Positions 32,503 through 42,488 of a stretch of 43,111 bases of DNA are shown here, piece by piece. The stretch comes from Vallitaleaceae bacterium. Its GTDB lineage: Bacteria; Bacillota; Clostridia; Lachnospirales; Vallitaleaceae. Where the stretch lies: positions 1 to 43,111 of the forward strand of contig JANQFZ010000067.1 in assembly GCA_028277605.1 (NCBI GenBank), read 5' to 3'. Position numbers and translations under genes: made by a program. Position 1 is the stretch's first letter; each line of letters starts with the position of its first letter. The notes under the pieces were generated by a model, which was not told where the DNA came from, did not search any database, and worked only from the letters and a program-made list of their open reading frames with translations.

Positions 32503-33472
32503 TACACCGGGTACATACCTATGTAAAAGAGGAGATTGCTTTCAACTTCAAAAGGATGACAATAAAAGTGAGATATCTGTAAAAAAAGTGGAGCAGATTT
32601 TGATTACAACAAGAGCTGCATTATCAACGGATGCTATAGAATTGGCTGTGGAAAATAATATTGACATTGTATTTCTCAAAAGCACGGGGCAGCCTTTAGG
32701 AAGAGTATGGCATTCTAAGTTAGGGAGTATCAGCACTATCAGAAGAAAACAGCTTTTCTTACAAGAACATCCTTTGGGGTTAGAATTAGTCAAAGAATGG
32801 TTGATACAGAAATTAAATAATCAGATAGAACACCTGACTAAACTTAGTATGAACAGAAGAGATAATAGAAGAAATATTATTAAAGCAGGTGTTGAGAAAA
32901 TTAAGTGTCAAGTAAACCATGTGAAATGCATAAAATCAAAATGCGTAGATGAATCCAGAGAAAAATTTCTAGGTTATGAAGGTAGCGCAAGTCGAGAGTA
33001 TTTTCAAGTCTTATCTGAAATTATTGTACCTAAGTATAAGTTTAACGGTAGAAGCAGAAACCCAGCAAAAGACCCGTTTAATTGTATGCTTAACTATGGC
33101 TATGGTATCTTGTATTCTAGTGTAGAAAAAGCCTGTATACTTGCAGGACTAGATCCATATATTGGCATTATGCATACAGATAATTATAATAAAAAGGCAC
33201 TTGTTTTTGACTTAGTTGAGATGTATAGAGGGTATATGGACGAGATAATTTTCAAACTTTTCTCAACTAAAAAAGTTAAGAAAGAGCACTTTGATGAAGT
33301 AGAAAATGGAGGCTATTACTTAAATAAAGAGGGAAAAACAATTCTAATAACTGAGTATAACCAAGAAATGGAAAAGAAAATACGATATAAAGGAAGAAAT
33401 ATAGCTCTAAAAAATATCATCCAATATGACTGCCACAGTATTGCTAATAAAATTTTGAAGGAGGATTTATAA
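32486..33472 (+). CDS. cas1: CRISPR adaptation integrase Cas1
   Basis: Integrates new spacers at the leader end with Cas2. I chose the GTG at 32486 (MKLVVNTPGTYLCKRGDCF), 9 nt after AAGGAG, over a TTG at 32477 that touches the site. That gives 328 residues. Metal-binding residues are the Glu in LGYEGSASREYF, the His in GIMHTDNYNKKALVFDLVE and the Asp of FDLVE. NCMLNYGYGILYSSVEKACILAGLDP is the Cas1 core helix. Confidence 0.95.
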   Translation: MKLVVNTPGTYLCKRGDCFQLQKDDNKSEISVKKVEQILITTRAALSTDAIELAVENNIDIVFLKSTGQPLGRVWHSKLGSISTIRRKQLFLQEHPLGLELVKEWLIQKLNNQIEHLTKLSMNRRDNRRNIIKAGVEKIKCQVNHVKCIKSKCVDESREKFLGYEGSASREYFQVLSEIIVPKYKFNGRSRNPAKDPFNCMLNYGYGILYSSVEKACILAGLDPYIGIMHTDNYNKKALVFDLVEMYRGYMDEIIFKLFSTKKVKKEHFDEVENGGYYLNKEGKTILITEYNQEMEKKIRYKGRNIALKNIIQYDCHSIANKILKEDL

Positions 33473-33762
33473 TGCTGATATGGGTCATCTATGATATCAC
33501 TAGTGATAAAACTAGAAATAAAATTGCTAGACATTGTAAAGATGCTGGATTGTATCGTGTTCAAAAAAGTGTTTTTCTAGGTGAATTAGATGATAATACA
33601 CTAGATGAATTAAAATTAAGAGTTGAAGATATGGTAGATTTAGAAAAAGATTCTGTATACATATTCCCAATGAGTCAATCAGAGTTAAAGAAAGCTGGTT
33701 TAATAGGACAGGCTTTTGATAAGGAGCTGGTAACCAATGAAATCATTTCAAAGTTTTTTTAA
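33472..33762 (+). CDS. cas2: CRISPR adaptation protein Cas2
   Basis: 96 residues. Cas2 bridges two Cas1 dimers in the spacer-integration complex. It starts MLIWVIYDITSDKTRNKIARHCKDAGLYRVQKSVFLGEL, with the conserved ferredoxin-fold Asp in YDI and the YRVQKSVF segment. The ATG overlaps the cas1 stop (TAATG). It overlaps cas4 by 26 nt. Confidence 0.95.
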   Translation: MLIWVIYDITSDKTRNKIARHCKDAGLYRVQKSVFLGELDDNTLDELKLRVEDMVDLEKDSVYIFPMSQSELKKAGLIGQAFDKELVTNEIISKFF

Positions 33763-34348
33763 TGAAAATAACTATTATGTTACGCCTTCAGAGATTATAG
33801 AATTCTTGTATTGTAAGAGATTTATTTATTTTATGAAATGTTTAGGAATTAGGCAGTATGAAGAGAAAAGATATAAGGTACAAAAAGGAAGAACTTTACA
33901 TAGTAAAAGAGAAAAGGAAAATAAGGATTATCTGAGAAAGAAATTAGGAGTCACTGCAAAAGATATAGATGTTTCCTTAGTTTCTGACACATATAGAATT
34001 AAAGGAATAGTAGATGAAGTGCTCACATTATCAAATGGTACTATGGCACCTTTAGATTATAAATTTGCTTTCTATGATAGTAAAGTATATGATACATATC
34101 GTACGCAAATAGTAATGTATGCGTTGATGATTGAGGAAATTTATGGTAAAGTAGTAGATAAGGGATACATTGTATATTGTCGAAAAGGATATGATGTGAA
34201 GGAAATAGAAATAACATCTCAACTAAAGAGTAAGGTAAATAAAACAATAAGTGAATATTTAAAAGTTGTACAAGGTCATTTTCCTAAAGCTACAAAATAT
34301 AAAGCTCGATGTATAGATTGTTGTTATAAAAATATTTGCATTAGGTAG
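33737..34348 (+). CDS. cas4: CRISPR adaptation nuclease Cas4
   Basis: 203 residues. Cas4 trims prespacers and helps choose the PAM-proximal end. An iron-sulphur cluster is formed by one N-terminal Cys (FLYCKRFIYF) and a C-terminal CIDCCYKNICIR group. The RecB-like nuclease residues are the Asp in GIVDEV and the Asp and Lys in PLDYKF. The start follows AAGGAG at 33721. Its place after cas2, as the last gene, differs from the usual I-B cas4-cas1-cas2 order. Confidence 0.92.
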   Translation: MKSFQSFFNENNYYVTPSEIIEFLYCKRFIYFMKCLGIRQYEEKRYKVQKGRTLHSKREKENKDYLRKKLGVTAKDIDVSLVSDTYRIKGIVDEVLTLSNGTMAPLDYKFAFYDSKVYDTYRTQIVMYALMIEEIYGKVVDKGYIVYCRKGYDVKEIEITSQLKSKVNKTISEYLKVVQGHFPKATKYKARCIDCCYKNICIR

Positions 34349-34518
34349 TAAAAATCCCTAGAAAGCAGTATTTACAACAGATTCATACAGTTGTTTATAA
34401 ATGATAGTTACCAATAATCAAGGCTATATAACTTATTAGAGTTAAATATAATTATTATAAATACTAGGTAAAAATTAATAAAAACCTAGTGTTTATGATA
34501 CTTTGTGCCAAAAGTGCT
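34349..34518 (+). promoter_or_regulatory. CRISPR leader
   Basis: 170 nt of AT-rich, non-coding sequence between cas4 and the first repeat. The array's decayed repeats are at the far end, so this side is the leader where new spacers enter. It holds a TATAAT-like box at 34447-34452 and a perfect 7-bp inverted repeat ACTAGGT/ACCTAGT (34463-34469, 34484-34490) ending 28 nt before repeat 1. This is a possible integration or promoter signal. Confidence 0.7.
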
Positions 34519-37500
34519 ATTTAAGTAAGAGATCCAATAGAACAAGGATTGAAACAGGTCTAGTGATATATAGTATATTTTTTGCATCTGGATTTAAGTA
34601 AGAGATCCAATAGAACAAGGATTGAAACCCCACCATTTCTGTCCAGATGCCTTCAGGAACCGTTATTTAAGTAAGAGATCCAATAGAACAAGGATTGAAA
34701 CCCGTCGCTGACTCTGAACTCGTTGATGTCAAAATATTTAAGTAAGAGATCCAATAGAACAAGGATTGAAACAATATAAATTCCTGTTCATCTAAAACCA
34801 AATCGGCTATTTAAGTAAGAGATCCAATAGAACAAGGATTGAAACCCCACCCCCTAGTGTGTATTGCTTTTCTGTCTGTTCATTTAAGTAAGAGATCCAA
34901 TAGAACAAGGATTGAAACTACTTCATTAGAGCAGGAGGTAAAAAATGATTAAAGATTTAAGTAAGAGATCCAATAGAACAAGGATTGAAACTCCGATGGA
35001 GAGATTCTTATAAAACTAGAGTATTTAATTTAAGTAAGAGATCCAATAGAACAAGGATTGAAACATACTGGATATAGAACCTCGTCTGCATGTTGGTACA
35101 TTATTTAAGTAAGAGATCCAATAGAACAAGGATTGAAACATATAGACATACTTATATTATATGAGAAGCAAATACAATTTAAGTAAGAGATCCAATAGAA
35201 CAAGGATTGAAACCAAAAATCAATTTCTTCCATCTTTGCTATCGCCTGCTTATTTAAGTAAGAGATCCAATAGAACAAGGATTGAAACTCAGCAATTAGA
35301 TGAAATGAAAGGTAGAAATCTTATTATTTAAGTAAGAGATCCAATAGAACAAGGATTGAAACACGAAAGAATTGAAGCGTGGATACACGGACCAGTTAAT
35401 TTAAGTAAGAGATCCAATAGAACAAGGATTGAAACTAATCTACATCAATTTCTTCTGCTATAGATGTTTTGAATTTAAGTAAGAGATCCAATAGAACAAG
35501 GATTGAAACAGTACTTGCTGCGACAATACAAAACGTCCTAAATCTGATTTAAGTAAGAGATCCAATAGAACAAGGATTGAAACTAGACCCTATTATATCT
35601 GGTGCTAAAAAAGTCGTTATTTAAGTGAGAGATCCAATAGAACAAGGATTGAAACACTACTCCTGTAGTTGGTAAAGCACCGTTTGTAGAATTTAAGTAA
35701 GAGATCCAATAGAACAAGGATTGAAACTCAGTACATAAAAAATGAGTATTACGAATCAAGCATAATTTAAGTAAGAGATCCAATAGAACAAGGATTGAAA
35801 CAACCATAGAGATTCATAAAAAAGGAGTGAATTAGTTATTTAAGTAAGAGATCCAATAGAACAAGGATTGAAACGATTTTCCATGCTATAATCGTCTCCT
35901 TTTAATTTTATTTAAGTAAGAGATCCAATAGAACAAGGATTGAAACAGTACCTTATTTGAGCGTCTATGCTCTCTGATCGTTATTTAAGTAAGAGATCCA
36001 ATAGAACAAGGATTGAAACATGACGATAACGGAGTTTTAATAGGCAACACAGAAGGATTTAAGTAAGAGATCCAATAGAACAAGGATTGAAACAAAATGA
36101 TTGCACTCGTAGATGATGCAGATTTTACGAATTTAAGTAAGAGATCCAATAGAACAAGGATTGAAACGTAGTAGCACAAATAGTATACAAATAAAAGCTA
36201 CCATTTAAGTAAGAGATCCAATAGAACAAGGATTGAAACTCAGTTACTGTTGTTGGGCAAGAGGGGCAAAATGCATTTAAGTAAGAGATCCAATAGAACA
36301 AGGATTGAAACTTCTTCATCATCTCCACCTACTTTATGGTCATGTTTAATTTAAGTAAGAGATCCAATAGAACAAGGATTGAAACCTGAACTCATTCCTT
36401 GCACCTTGGCACCTAGGATGATTTAAGTAAGAGATCCAATAGAACAAGGATTGAAACGATGTTCGTCTATTAATTTCAAGTTATCTGCTCCTATTTAAGT
36501 AAGAGATCCAATAGAACAAGGATTGAAACAGTAAAAAAGGACAATATTACAACACTTATGATTACATTTAAGTAAGAGATCCAATAGAACAAGGATTGAA
36601 ACTTTGTAAGAGCAAACCTGATAGCATCTAATACAGAATTTAAGTAAGAGATCCAATAGAACAAGGATTGAAACCTAAGTCTTTAAAGCGCATATAACAC
36701 GTTGTTCTTTATTTAAGTAAGAGATCCAATAGAACAAGGATTGAAACAAAAAGAAGTCCATATGGCAAAAAGAGAACTAGAAATTTAAGTAAGAGATCCA
36801 ATAGAACAAGGATTGAAACATATAGAAACGACAGGCGAAGGTAAGGGGTGCGCGTTATTTAAGTAAGAGATCCAATAGAACAAGGATTGAAACTTAGTTT
36901 TTTGCCTCTTCCACCAGTTCATTCATGTATTTAAGTAAGAGATCCAATAGAACAAGGATTGAAACAACACTAAGTATAAGGACAAAGAAAAAGAGTATAA
37001 AATTTAAGTAAGAGATCCAATAGAACAAGGATTGAAACCCAAAGATGCACTGTAGTGCAGAGCTTGCCACCCCCATTTAAGTAAGAGATCCAATAGAACA
37101 AGGATTGAAACGGTCTGCCCTTGCAGCATTGTAAAACTCGCTGCGTGTATTTAAGTAAGAGATCCAATAGAACAAGGATTGAAACTCTTACTTTCAAGCA
37201 TATTAACTTTTGTTCTGATAAAATTTAAGTAAGAGATCCAATAGAACAAGGATTGAAACCAAGGTTTGTTCGCAGGGGTGCAGACGGTACAAGCGCATTT
37301 AAGTAAGAGATCCAATAGAACAAGGATTGAAACACAAACAGCGACACGGATAAATTTCAGGGGGAAATATTTAAGTAAGAGATCCAATAGAACAAGGATT
37401 GAAACAGAAGATCATTAATCTCTTTTTGATGTAACTTTAGATATTTAAGTAAGAGATCCAATAGAACAAGGATTGAAACACGTGTGGGATAAAGAAGAGA

Positions 37501-37919
37501 AAAAAATGATACTTTATTTAAGTAAGAGATCCAATAGAACAAGGATTGAAACAAAAATCCATATATACCTCCTAATTTCTAAGTATCAAATTTAAGTAAG
37601 AGATCCAATAGAACAAGGATTGAAACGCACTAAGCCCTAAATATGAATATGGATTTTTTCTAATTTAAGTAAGAGATCCAATAGAACAAGGATTGAAACA
37701 CAAGTCTTACATTAAGGATATGCATCCGTATGAAATTATTTAAGTAAGAGATCCAATAGAATAAGGATTGAAACTTTCCAACATCAACTGGAATAATATA
37801 TTTTTTCATCATTTAAGTAAGAGATCCAACAAGAACAAGGATTGAAACTATACGAGCTTGTCAAAAAGAAAGAGTGGAAAAACATTTAAGCTAATGACCA
37901 ACAAAACCTGGATTAAAAC
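34519..37919 (+). CRISPR. CRISPR array, 46 repeats plus one decayed terminal repeat
   Basis: The 37-nt repeat begins ATTTAAGTAAGAGATCC and ends AACAAGGATTGAAAC, with spacers of 34-38 nt and a period of 71-75 nt. I counted 46 repeats, the first at 34519-34555. Variants are repeat 16 (35619, A to G in GTGAGA), repeat 45 (37738, C to T in AATAAGG), repeat 46 (37811-37848, 38 nt, CAA for TA) and a decayed copy at 37884-37919. The stem ATCC-N10-GGAT precedes the ATTGAAAC tag. Decay at the right end sets the leader on the left, next to cas4, and transcription rightward with the cas operon. The repeat tag and the cas8b/Csh2 genes agree on subtype I-B. Confidence 0.99.
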
Positions 37920-38064
37920 ATCCAGATAATCAGGGAGTAATTAATTTTATCTATATCAAAACAAGATATGACTACCCTCCAAAAAACTTGTATATAATGA
38001 AAATCTGAATAATATAAAACCATCATGACATACTAAGCATAATACTTGTGTAAGGAGGAATACA

Positions 38065-38319
38065 ATGAAACATATAGCGGTAGATAAAGATTTGACACCT
38101 ATTCGAACGTATTTAGAAAGCAAAGGTTATACCGTTGAATCTTTTGAAGGAAGTGCGAAGAATGCTTATAAAGACCATCATAACCTTGATGCAGTTGTTG
38201 TATCTGGTCTAAATGAAAACCTTTTAGGCATAGAAAATGCTGAATTTAAAGCAATGATTATTGATGCTAGAGGAAAAACACCAGAAGAGGTTGAACAGCA
38301 AATAGAAAAGTTTGAATAA
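38065..38319 (+). CDS. YkuS/UPF0180 family small protein
   Basis: 84 residues: MKHIAVDKDLTPIRTYLESKGYTV, then NLDAVVVSGLNENLLGIE and MIIDARGKTPEEVEQQIE. This is the pattern of the UPF0180/YkuS family of Firmicutes, whose function is not established. The start follows AAGGAGGAATACA. It sits just past the array trailer and is unrelated to CRISPR as far as can be seen. Confidence 0.85.
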   Translation: MKHIAVDKDLTPIRTYLESKGYTVESFEGSAKNAYKDHHNLDAVVVSGLNENLLGIENAEFKAMIIDARGKTPEEVEQQIEKFE

Positions 38320-38322
38320 ATG

Positions 38323-38366
38323 AATCTCCAACCTGTGCCTTAAATCTTAGACATAGGCTGGAGATT
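38323..38366. terminator. Bidirectional terminator between ykuS-like gene and kbl
   Basis: AATCTCCA (38323-38330) pairs with TGGAGATT (38359-38366) and extends inward with ACC/GGC-like pairs. It is followed by TTATTAAT on the plus strand. It separates two convergent genes. Confidence 0.6.
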
Positions 38367-38385
38367 TTATTAATAATAATCTATA

Positions 38386-39576
38386 TTAAATACCAAGTTC
38401 CTTTTTAACATCTATAAAAGCTTGAATTGCTTGATCTAGATCTTCCTTTGTATGAACAGCAGATATTTGAGTTCTTATTCTAGCTTTTCCTTTAGGTACA
38501 ACTGGATAATAAAAACCGATGACATAAATGCCTTTATCTAGCATATGTTCTGCCATTTTTTGAGCAATGACAGCATCATAAAGCATGATTGGAACAATAG
38601 GATGCTCTCCTTCGGGTATATCAAAACCCGAAGCTTTCATGCCTTCTCTAAAGTAACGGGTATTCTCTTCTAGTTGGTCACGGTATTGGGTTGATTCTGT
38701 TAATAAATCAAGTACTTTGATGGAAGTGGCTGCTATTGCTGGGGATAAGGTATTAGAAAACAAATATGGACGTGAGCGCTGTCTTAATAAATCAATGATT
38801 TCTTTTCTTCCGCTTGTAAAACCACCACTTGCTCCTCCTAAAGCTTTTCCTAGTGTGCTTGTGATGATATCAACACGATCCATTACTTCTCGATATTCGT
38901 GTGTTCCACGTCCAGTTTTTCCTACAAAGCCTGTGGCATGACTATCATCTACCATAACCATAGCATCATATTTTTCTGCTAGATCGCAGATACCCTTAAG
39001 ATTTGCTATGATACCATCCATTGAGAATACACCGTCCGTAGAGATGAGTTTAACTCTTGCGCCGTCAGCATCTGCTTCTATGAGCTTTGCTTCTAAATCT
39101 TTCATATTATTATTCGTGTATCGATAGCGCTTAGCTTTACATAATCGAATACCATCTATAATGCTGGCATGATTTAGCTGATCACTAATGACAGCATCCT
39201 GATCGGTCAAAATAGTTTCAAAGAGTCCGCCATTAGCATCAAAAGCAGAGGAATAGAGTATAGTATCCTCTGTACCTAAAAAAGTTGTAAGCTTGTTTTC
39301 TAAATCCTTATGGACTTGCTGTGTTCCCACAATAAAACGGACAGAGGATAAACCATAGCCCCATCGATCATAGCTTGCTTTGGCTGCTTGAATCACTTTC
39401 GGATGAGACGCTAAGCCCAGATAGTTATTGGCACAAAAGTTTAAAACCTCTTTTTTAGTGGTTGTATTGATACGAGCTCCTTGAGGGGTTGTGACGATTC
39501 TTTCATTTTTCCATAGACCATTAGCTTGAATTGCATCTAAGGCTTCTTGATAGATTTTTTTTGTTGTTTTAAACAT
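38386..39576 (-). CDS. kbl: Glycine C-acetyltransferase (2-amino-3-ketobutyrate CoA ligase)
   Basis: PLP enzyme of the alpha-oxoamine synthase family, 396 residues. It cleaves 2-amino-3-ketobutyrate, the product of Tdh, with CoA to glycine and acetyl-CoA. Visible features: [16 protein letters not shown] near the N-terminus, DDSHATGF, and the PLP lysine in [15 protein letters not shown]. It lies 35 nt downstream of tdh, the standard operon for threonine catabolism. The start follows a TAAGGAGGTAAAGGT site. Confidence 0.95.
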   Translation of the reverse strand: MFKTTKKIYQEALDAIQANGLWKNERIVTTPQGARINTTTKKEVLNFCANNYLGLASHPKVIQAAKASYDRWGYGLSSVRFIVGTQQVHKDLENKLTTFLGTEDTILYSSAFDANGGLFETILTDQDAVISDQLNHASIIDGIRLCKAKRYRYTNNNMKDLEAKLIEADADGARVKLISTDGVFSMDGIIANLKGICDLAEKYDAMVMVDDSHATGFVGKTGRGTHEYREVMDRVDIITSTLGKALGGASGGFTSGRKEIIDLLRQRSRPYLFSNTLSPAIAATSIKVLDLLTESTQYRDQLEENTRYFREGMKASGFDIPEGEHPIVPIMLYDAVIAQKMAEHMLDKGIYVIGFYYPVVPKGKARIRTQISAVHTKEDLDQAIQAFIDVKKELGI

Positions 39577-39611
39577 ACCTTTACCTCCTTAAATTGATTC
39601 TGATAGGTAGT

Positions 39612-40661
39612 TTAGAGCCATTTTAGTATGACTTTACCTGATTGTCCAGATCGCATCACTTCAAATCCATCCAGATATTCTGTATAATGAAATTTATGGG
39701 TAATAACAGGCGTGATGTCTAGACCCGATTGTATTAAGGCAGTCATTTTATACCACGTTTCATACATTTCTCTTCCGTAGATGCCTTTGATGGTAAGACC
39801 ATTAAAGACAATTTTATTCCAATCTACGGAGGTATCTTTTGATAGTATTCCTAGCATAGCTATTTTGCCGCCATGTTCCATGTGGTCAACCATATCATTA
39901 AAAGCATCTGCATTGCCTGACATTTCTAAACCAACATCAAAGCCTTCTTTCATTCCCAAAGTTTTCATTGCATTAGATATGGTATCCTCCCTTATATCAA
40001 TAGCTAGTGTAGCCCCCATTTTTTTAGCCAGCTCAAGTCTGTAAGGATTGACATCAGTTATAACGACAAATCTTGCTCCCGCTTGTTTTGCTATGGTAGC
40101 TGCCATGATACCAATAGGACCAGCACCTGTAATTAAGACATCTTCTCCAACAAGATTAAAGGATAGAGCGGTGTGCACAGCATTACCAAGAGGATCAAAG
40201 CAGCTAAGAACATCTAGAGGTATGTTCGGATCACAATGCCATGCATTGGTGGCAGGTATAACTAAATATTCGGCAAATGCGCCTGGACGATTGACACCAA
40301 CACCTTTTGTATGAATACATAGATGTCGCCGTCCAGCAAGACAGTTTCTGCAATGACCGCATACAATGTGCCCTTCTCCAGACACAAGGTCTCCTTCTTT
40401 AAATCCTTTAATATTTTCACCGACAGCATCAACTCTGCCCACATATTCATGTCCAACCACCATAGGCGTTGGTATGGTTGCGCTTGCCCAAGCGTCCCAG
40501 TTGTAGATATGTATGTCAGTTCCACAGATGGAGGTATTGTGAATTTTTATTCTTACATCATTTTTTCCTACTTCTGGTATTGGTACTTCATCCAGCCATA
40601 TCCCCGGTTTTTCATATTTTTTTACTAAAGCTTTCATTGTTTTTTTTGCATCAGCCGCCAT
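39612..40661 (-). CDS. tdh: L-threonine 3-dehydrogenase (zinc-dependent)
   Basis: Oxidises threonine to 2-amino-3-ketobutyrate with NAD+. Medium-chain dehydrogenase, 349 residues. Catalytic zinc ligands are in [13 protein letters not shown] and GHEYVGRV. The structural zinc is bound by [15 protein letters not shown]. The NAD fold is seen at [22 protein letters not shown] chose the second ATG (40661) because it is 7 nt after AAAGGAG; the ATG at 40667 is 1 nt from the site. First gene of tdh-kbl, divergent from a TetR regulator. Confidence 0.95.
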   Translation of the reverse strand: MAADAKKTMKALVKKYEKPGIWLDEVPIPEVGKNDVRIKIHNTSICGTDIHIYNWDAWASATIPTPMVVGHEYVGRVDAVGENIKGFKEGDLVSGEGHIVCGHCRNCLAGRRHLCIHTKGVGVNRPGAFAEYLVIPATNAWHCDPNIPLDVLSCFDPLGNAVHTALSFNLVGEDVLITGAGPIGIMAATIAKQAGARFVVITDVNPYRLELAKKMGATLAIDIREDTISNAMKTLGMKEGFDVGLEMSGNADAFNDMVDHMEHGGKIAMLGILSKDTSVDWNKIVFNGLTIKGIYGREMYETWYKMTALIQSGLDITPVITHKFHYTEYLDGFEVMRSGQSGKVILKWL

Positions 40662-40693
40662 AAGCATTCTCCTTTAAAAGAGCATATTTTATA

Positions 40694-40722
40694 CTTATAT
40701 TATAAAACAAAATGTTTGTCAG
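40694..40722 (-). promoter_or_regulatory. Promoter of tdh-kbl
   Basis: On the minus strand, CTGACA (40722-40717) and TATAAG (40699-40694) are separated by 17 nt, about 35 nt before the tdh start. Confidence 0.45.
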
Positions 40723-40742
40723 TGAAATACATTTTTTAATAA

Positions 40743-40762
40743 TGTGTTAAATATTTAATACA
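40743..40762. promoter_or_regulatory. 20-bp palindrome between tdh and tetR (candidate TetR operator)
   Basis: TGTGTTAAAT and ATTTAATACA are inverted repeats with one mismatch per arm. The size and position between the divergent promoters suit a TetR-family dimer site. Inference only. Confidence 0.4.
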
Positions 40763-40801
40763 TATCGCATTCCAAATGTTAATCGCGAAAAATATCATAA
40801 T

Positions 40802-40829
40802 TTGACAAATTGGAAATATATGCTAAAAT
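40802..40829 (+). promoter_or_regulatory. Promoter of the TetR gene
   Basis: Consensus TTGACA at 40802-40807 and TAAAAT at 40824-40829 with 16-nt spacing and a TGC extension before the -10. Confidence 0.6.
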
Positions 40830-40866
40830 TATTCTAGTATGAAAAGTTTATAATTGAGGCGATGGT

Positions 40867-41448
40867 ATGAAGAAAAGTGATATAGCTAAACAGAAAATAA
40901 TCAATGCAACTATGACCCTGCTTTGTGAACAGGGGCATGTAACAGTTAAAGAAATTTCTGAATTTTCTAATGTTAATGTTGCAGCTGTTAATTACTACTT
41001 TGGAGATAAACAAAGCTTATGTAATAAGGTTATTCTGTATGTGTTAGATGATTTAAAACAAAGCATTGAACAAACAATAACTCAATATACTGGTAACTTA
41101 ACTCAATGTGTAACGGATATCATTGTTTCGATATATGATTGGACACTGAAATATAGCGGAGTGTTTAAATACAGTCTAACGTCTAAGAAAAATGAAAATA
41201 ACATACTGTTTAATCACTTTTTGTTTGATAAGTCTTTTACAAATAAGGTATTCCATTATTTAGAAAAACTAACTGATATCAAAGACAAAGACATCCTTTA
41301 TATCAAGTACATGATTATTTTTTCTAGTATCGCCTTTCCGATGATGTTAGAGATTATTGGAAAGGATAATGTTAGTCAAACTTCTCTATCTAGAGAATCC
41401 TTTAAGAATAAATATGTTAATGAACTTTTGAAAAACCTGTTGGGTTAG
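40867..41448 (+). CDS. TetR-family transcriptional regulator
   Basis: 193 residues. The N-terminal TetR helix-turn-helix covers residues ~3-55 (IINATMTLLCEQGHVTVKEI, then VNVAAVNYYFGDKQSL). The C-terminal ligand/dimer domain is not assigned. It starts after GAGGCGATGGT. Divergent from tdh with a palindrome between, so it may control tdh-kbl, itself, or both. The inducer is unknown. Confidence 0.85.
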   Translation: MKKSDIAKQKIINATMTLLCEQGHVTVKEISEFSNVNVAAVNYYFGDKQSLCNKVILYVLDDLKQSIEQTITQYTGNLTQCVTDIIVSIYDWTLKYSGVFKYSLTSKKNENNILFNHFLFDKSFTNKVFHYLEKLTDIKDKDILYIKYMIIFSSIAFPMMLEIIGKDNVSQTSLSRESFKNKYVNELLKNLLG

Positions 41449-41512
41449 GTACTATGAATATAGGGTGTATGGAGTATAAATAATGGCAGAGTTGAGAATT
41501 CAAAATGTTATC

Positions 41513-41541
41513 TTTATAAGTGGCTGAGAGTATATTATAAT
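41513..41541 (+). promoter_or_regulatory. Promoter of the Dabb pseudogene
   Basis: TTTATA at 41513-41518 and TATAAT at 41536-41541 with 17-nt spacing, still well formed although the gene is broken. Confidence 0.4.
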
Positions 41542-41577
41542 AGTATTATGCAACTAATATTTAAGGAGGTATATCCC

Positions 41578-41859
41578 ATGATTAAGCATATTGTGATGTG
41601 GACTTTGAAAGATAAGAAAAGAATAAATGAATTAAAGCTTGCTTTAGAGGACTAAAAAGGTAAAATTAGTGAAATAATATATATTGAAGTAGGAATTAAT
41701 TATAATTCTTCTCCTGCAGCTTATGATATTGTATTATATACGGTATTTGAGTCGGAGCAAGCATTAGATGCCTATCAAAATCATCCTGAACATTTAAAGG
41801 TGAAAGCTTTAGTTACAGAGCTTGCTGACAAGCGTAGTGTTGTAGATTATAAAATATGA
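41578..41859 (+). pseudogene. Dabb (stress-response A/B barrel) domain protein, interrupted
   Basis: Reading from the ATG after TTAAGGAGGTATATCCC gives MIKHIVMWTLKDK..., then an in-frame TAA at codon 26 (41653-41655), where the family normally has Leu in LKGKI. The frame continues as KGKISEIIYIEVGINYNSSP, then AAYDIVLYTVFESEQALDAY, QNHPEHLKVKALVTEL and ends VVDYKI. About a dozen residues usual between the first strand and the stop also appear lost. One TTA-to-TAA change explains the stop. Apart from the stop and this deletion, the rest still reads as a Dabb-domain protein. It is either recently broken or a sequencing error. Confidence 0.85.
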
Positions 41860-41907
41860 GTCATTAGTTAAGAAGGATTCATTTGTTAGGAAAGGAAGCA
41901 TGAAGCT

Positions 41908-42396
41908 ATGAAGACCATTGTACTAGCAGGGGGCTGTTTTTGGGGTGTTGAAGCCTATTTTAGTCATGTGAAAGGTGTAATAGCAACAGAAGTTGGATAC
42001 GCTAATGGCAATACCGAGCATCCGACCTATGAAGAGGTATGTACTTCTAAAACTGGACATGCAGAAGTTTGCCATATCCAATATGACGATACCATTATTT
42101 CTTTAAAGCAACTATTAGATAAGTACTGGAAAATTATTAATCCAGTATTGAAAGATCAGCAGGGACCAGATAAAGGAAGTCAATATAGAACGGGTATCTA
42201 TTATTTGGATATCTCTGATGTTGACATTATAAAGAAAAGCGCAGACGGAGAGAAAAAGAACTATGATCAGCCGATTGTAACAGAGATAGAACCATTAGCT
42301 AATTATTATAAAGCTGAAGTTTATCATCAGAAGTATCTTAAGAAAAATCCGAATGGCTACTGTCATATACCAAAACAGTTAATACAAAATCCATAA
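41908..42396 (+). CDS. msrA: Peptide methionine sulfoxide reductase MsrA
   Basis: Repairs methionine-S-sulfoxide in proteins. 162 residues. The catalytic GGCFWG is at residues 8-13 with Cys10. [14 protein letters not shown] and [11 protein letters not shown] are conserved. There is no fused MsrB domain. The start follows GGAAAGGAAGCATGAAGCT. It stands alone between the Dabb remnant and the small zinc-ribbon gene. Confidence 0.95.
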   Translation: MKTIVLAGGCFWGVEAYFSHVKGVIATEVGYANGNTEHPTYEEVCTSKTGHAEVCHIQYDDTIISLKQLLDKYWKIINPVLKDQQGPDKGSQYRTGIYYLDISDVDIIKKSADGEKKNYDQPIVTEIEPLANYYKAEVYHQKYLKKNPNGYCHIPKQLIQNP

Positions 42397-42488
42397 GTAA
42401 AGTCTGCAAAACTCTTAAAGCTTACAATAAACAGTTAAATAGTACATTAGAAGGATTTATCAACAAACATGAGTCGGAGGATAATAAG

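Noticed and set aside
35583..37554. Minus-strand open frames with repeated FQSLFYWISYLN, VSILVLLDLLLK and FNPCSIGSLT peptides
   Set aside because: They are the three reverse frames of the CRISPR repeat, broken by spacers, with no ribosome-binding sites. Not a repeat protein.
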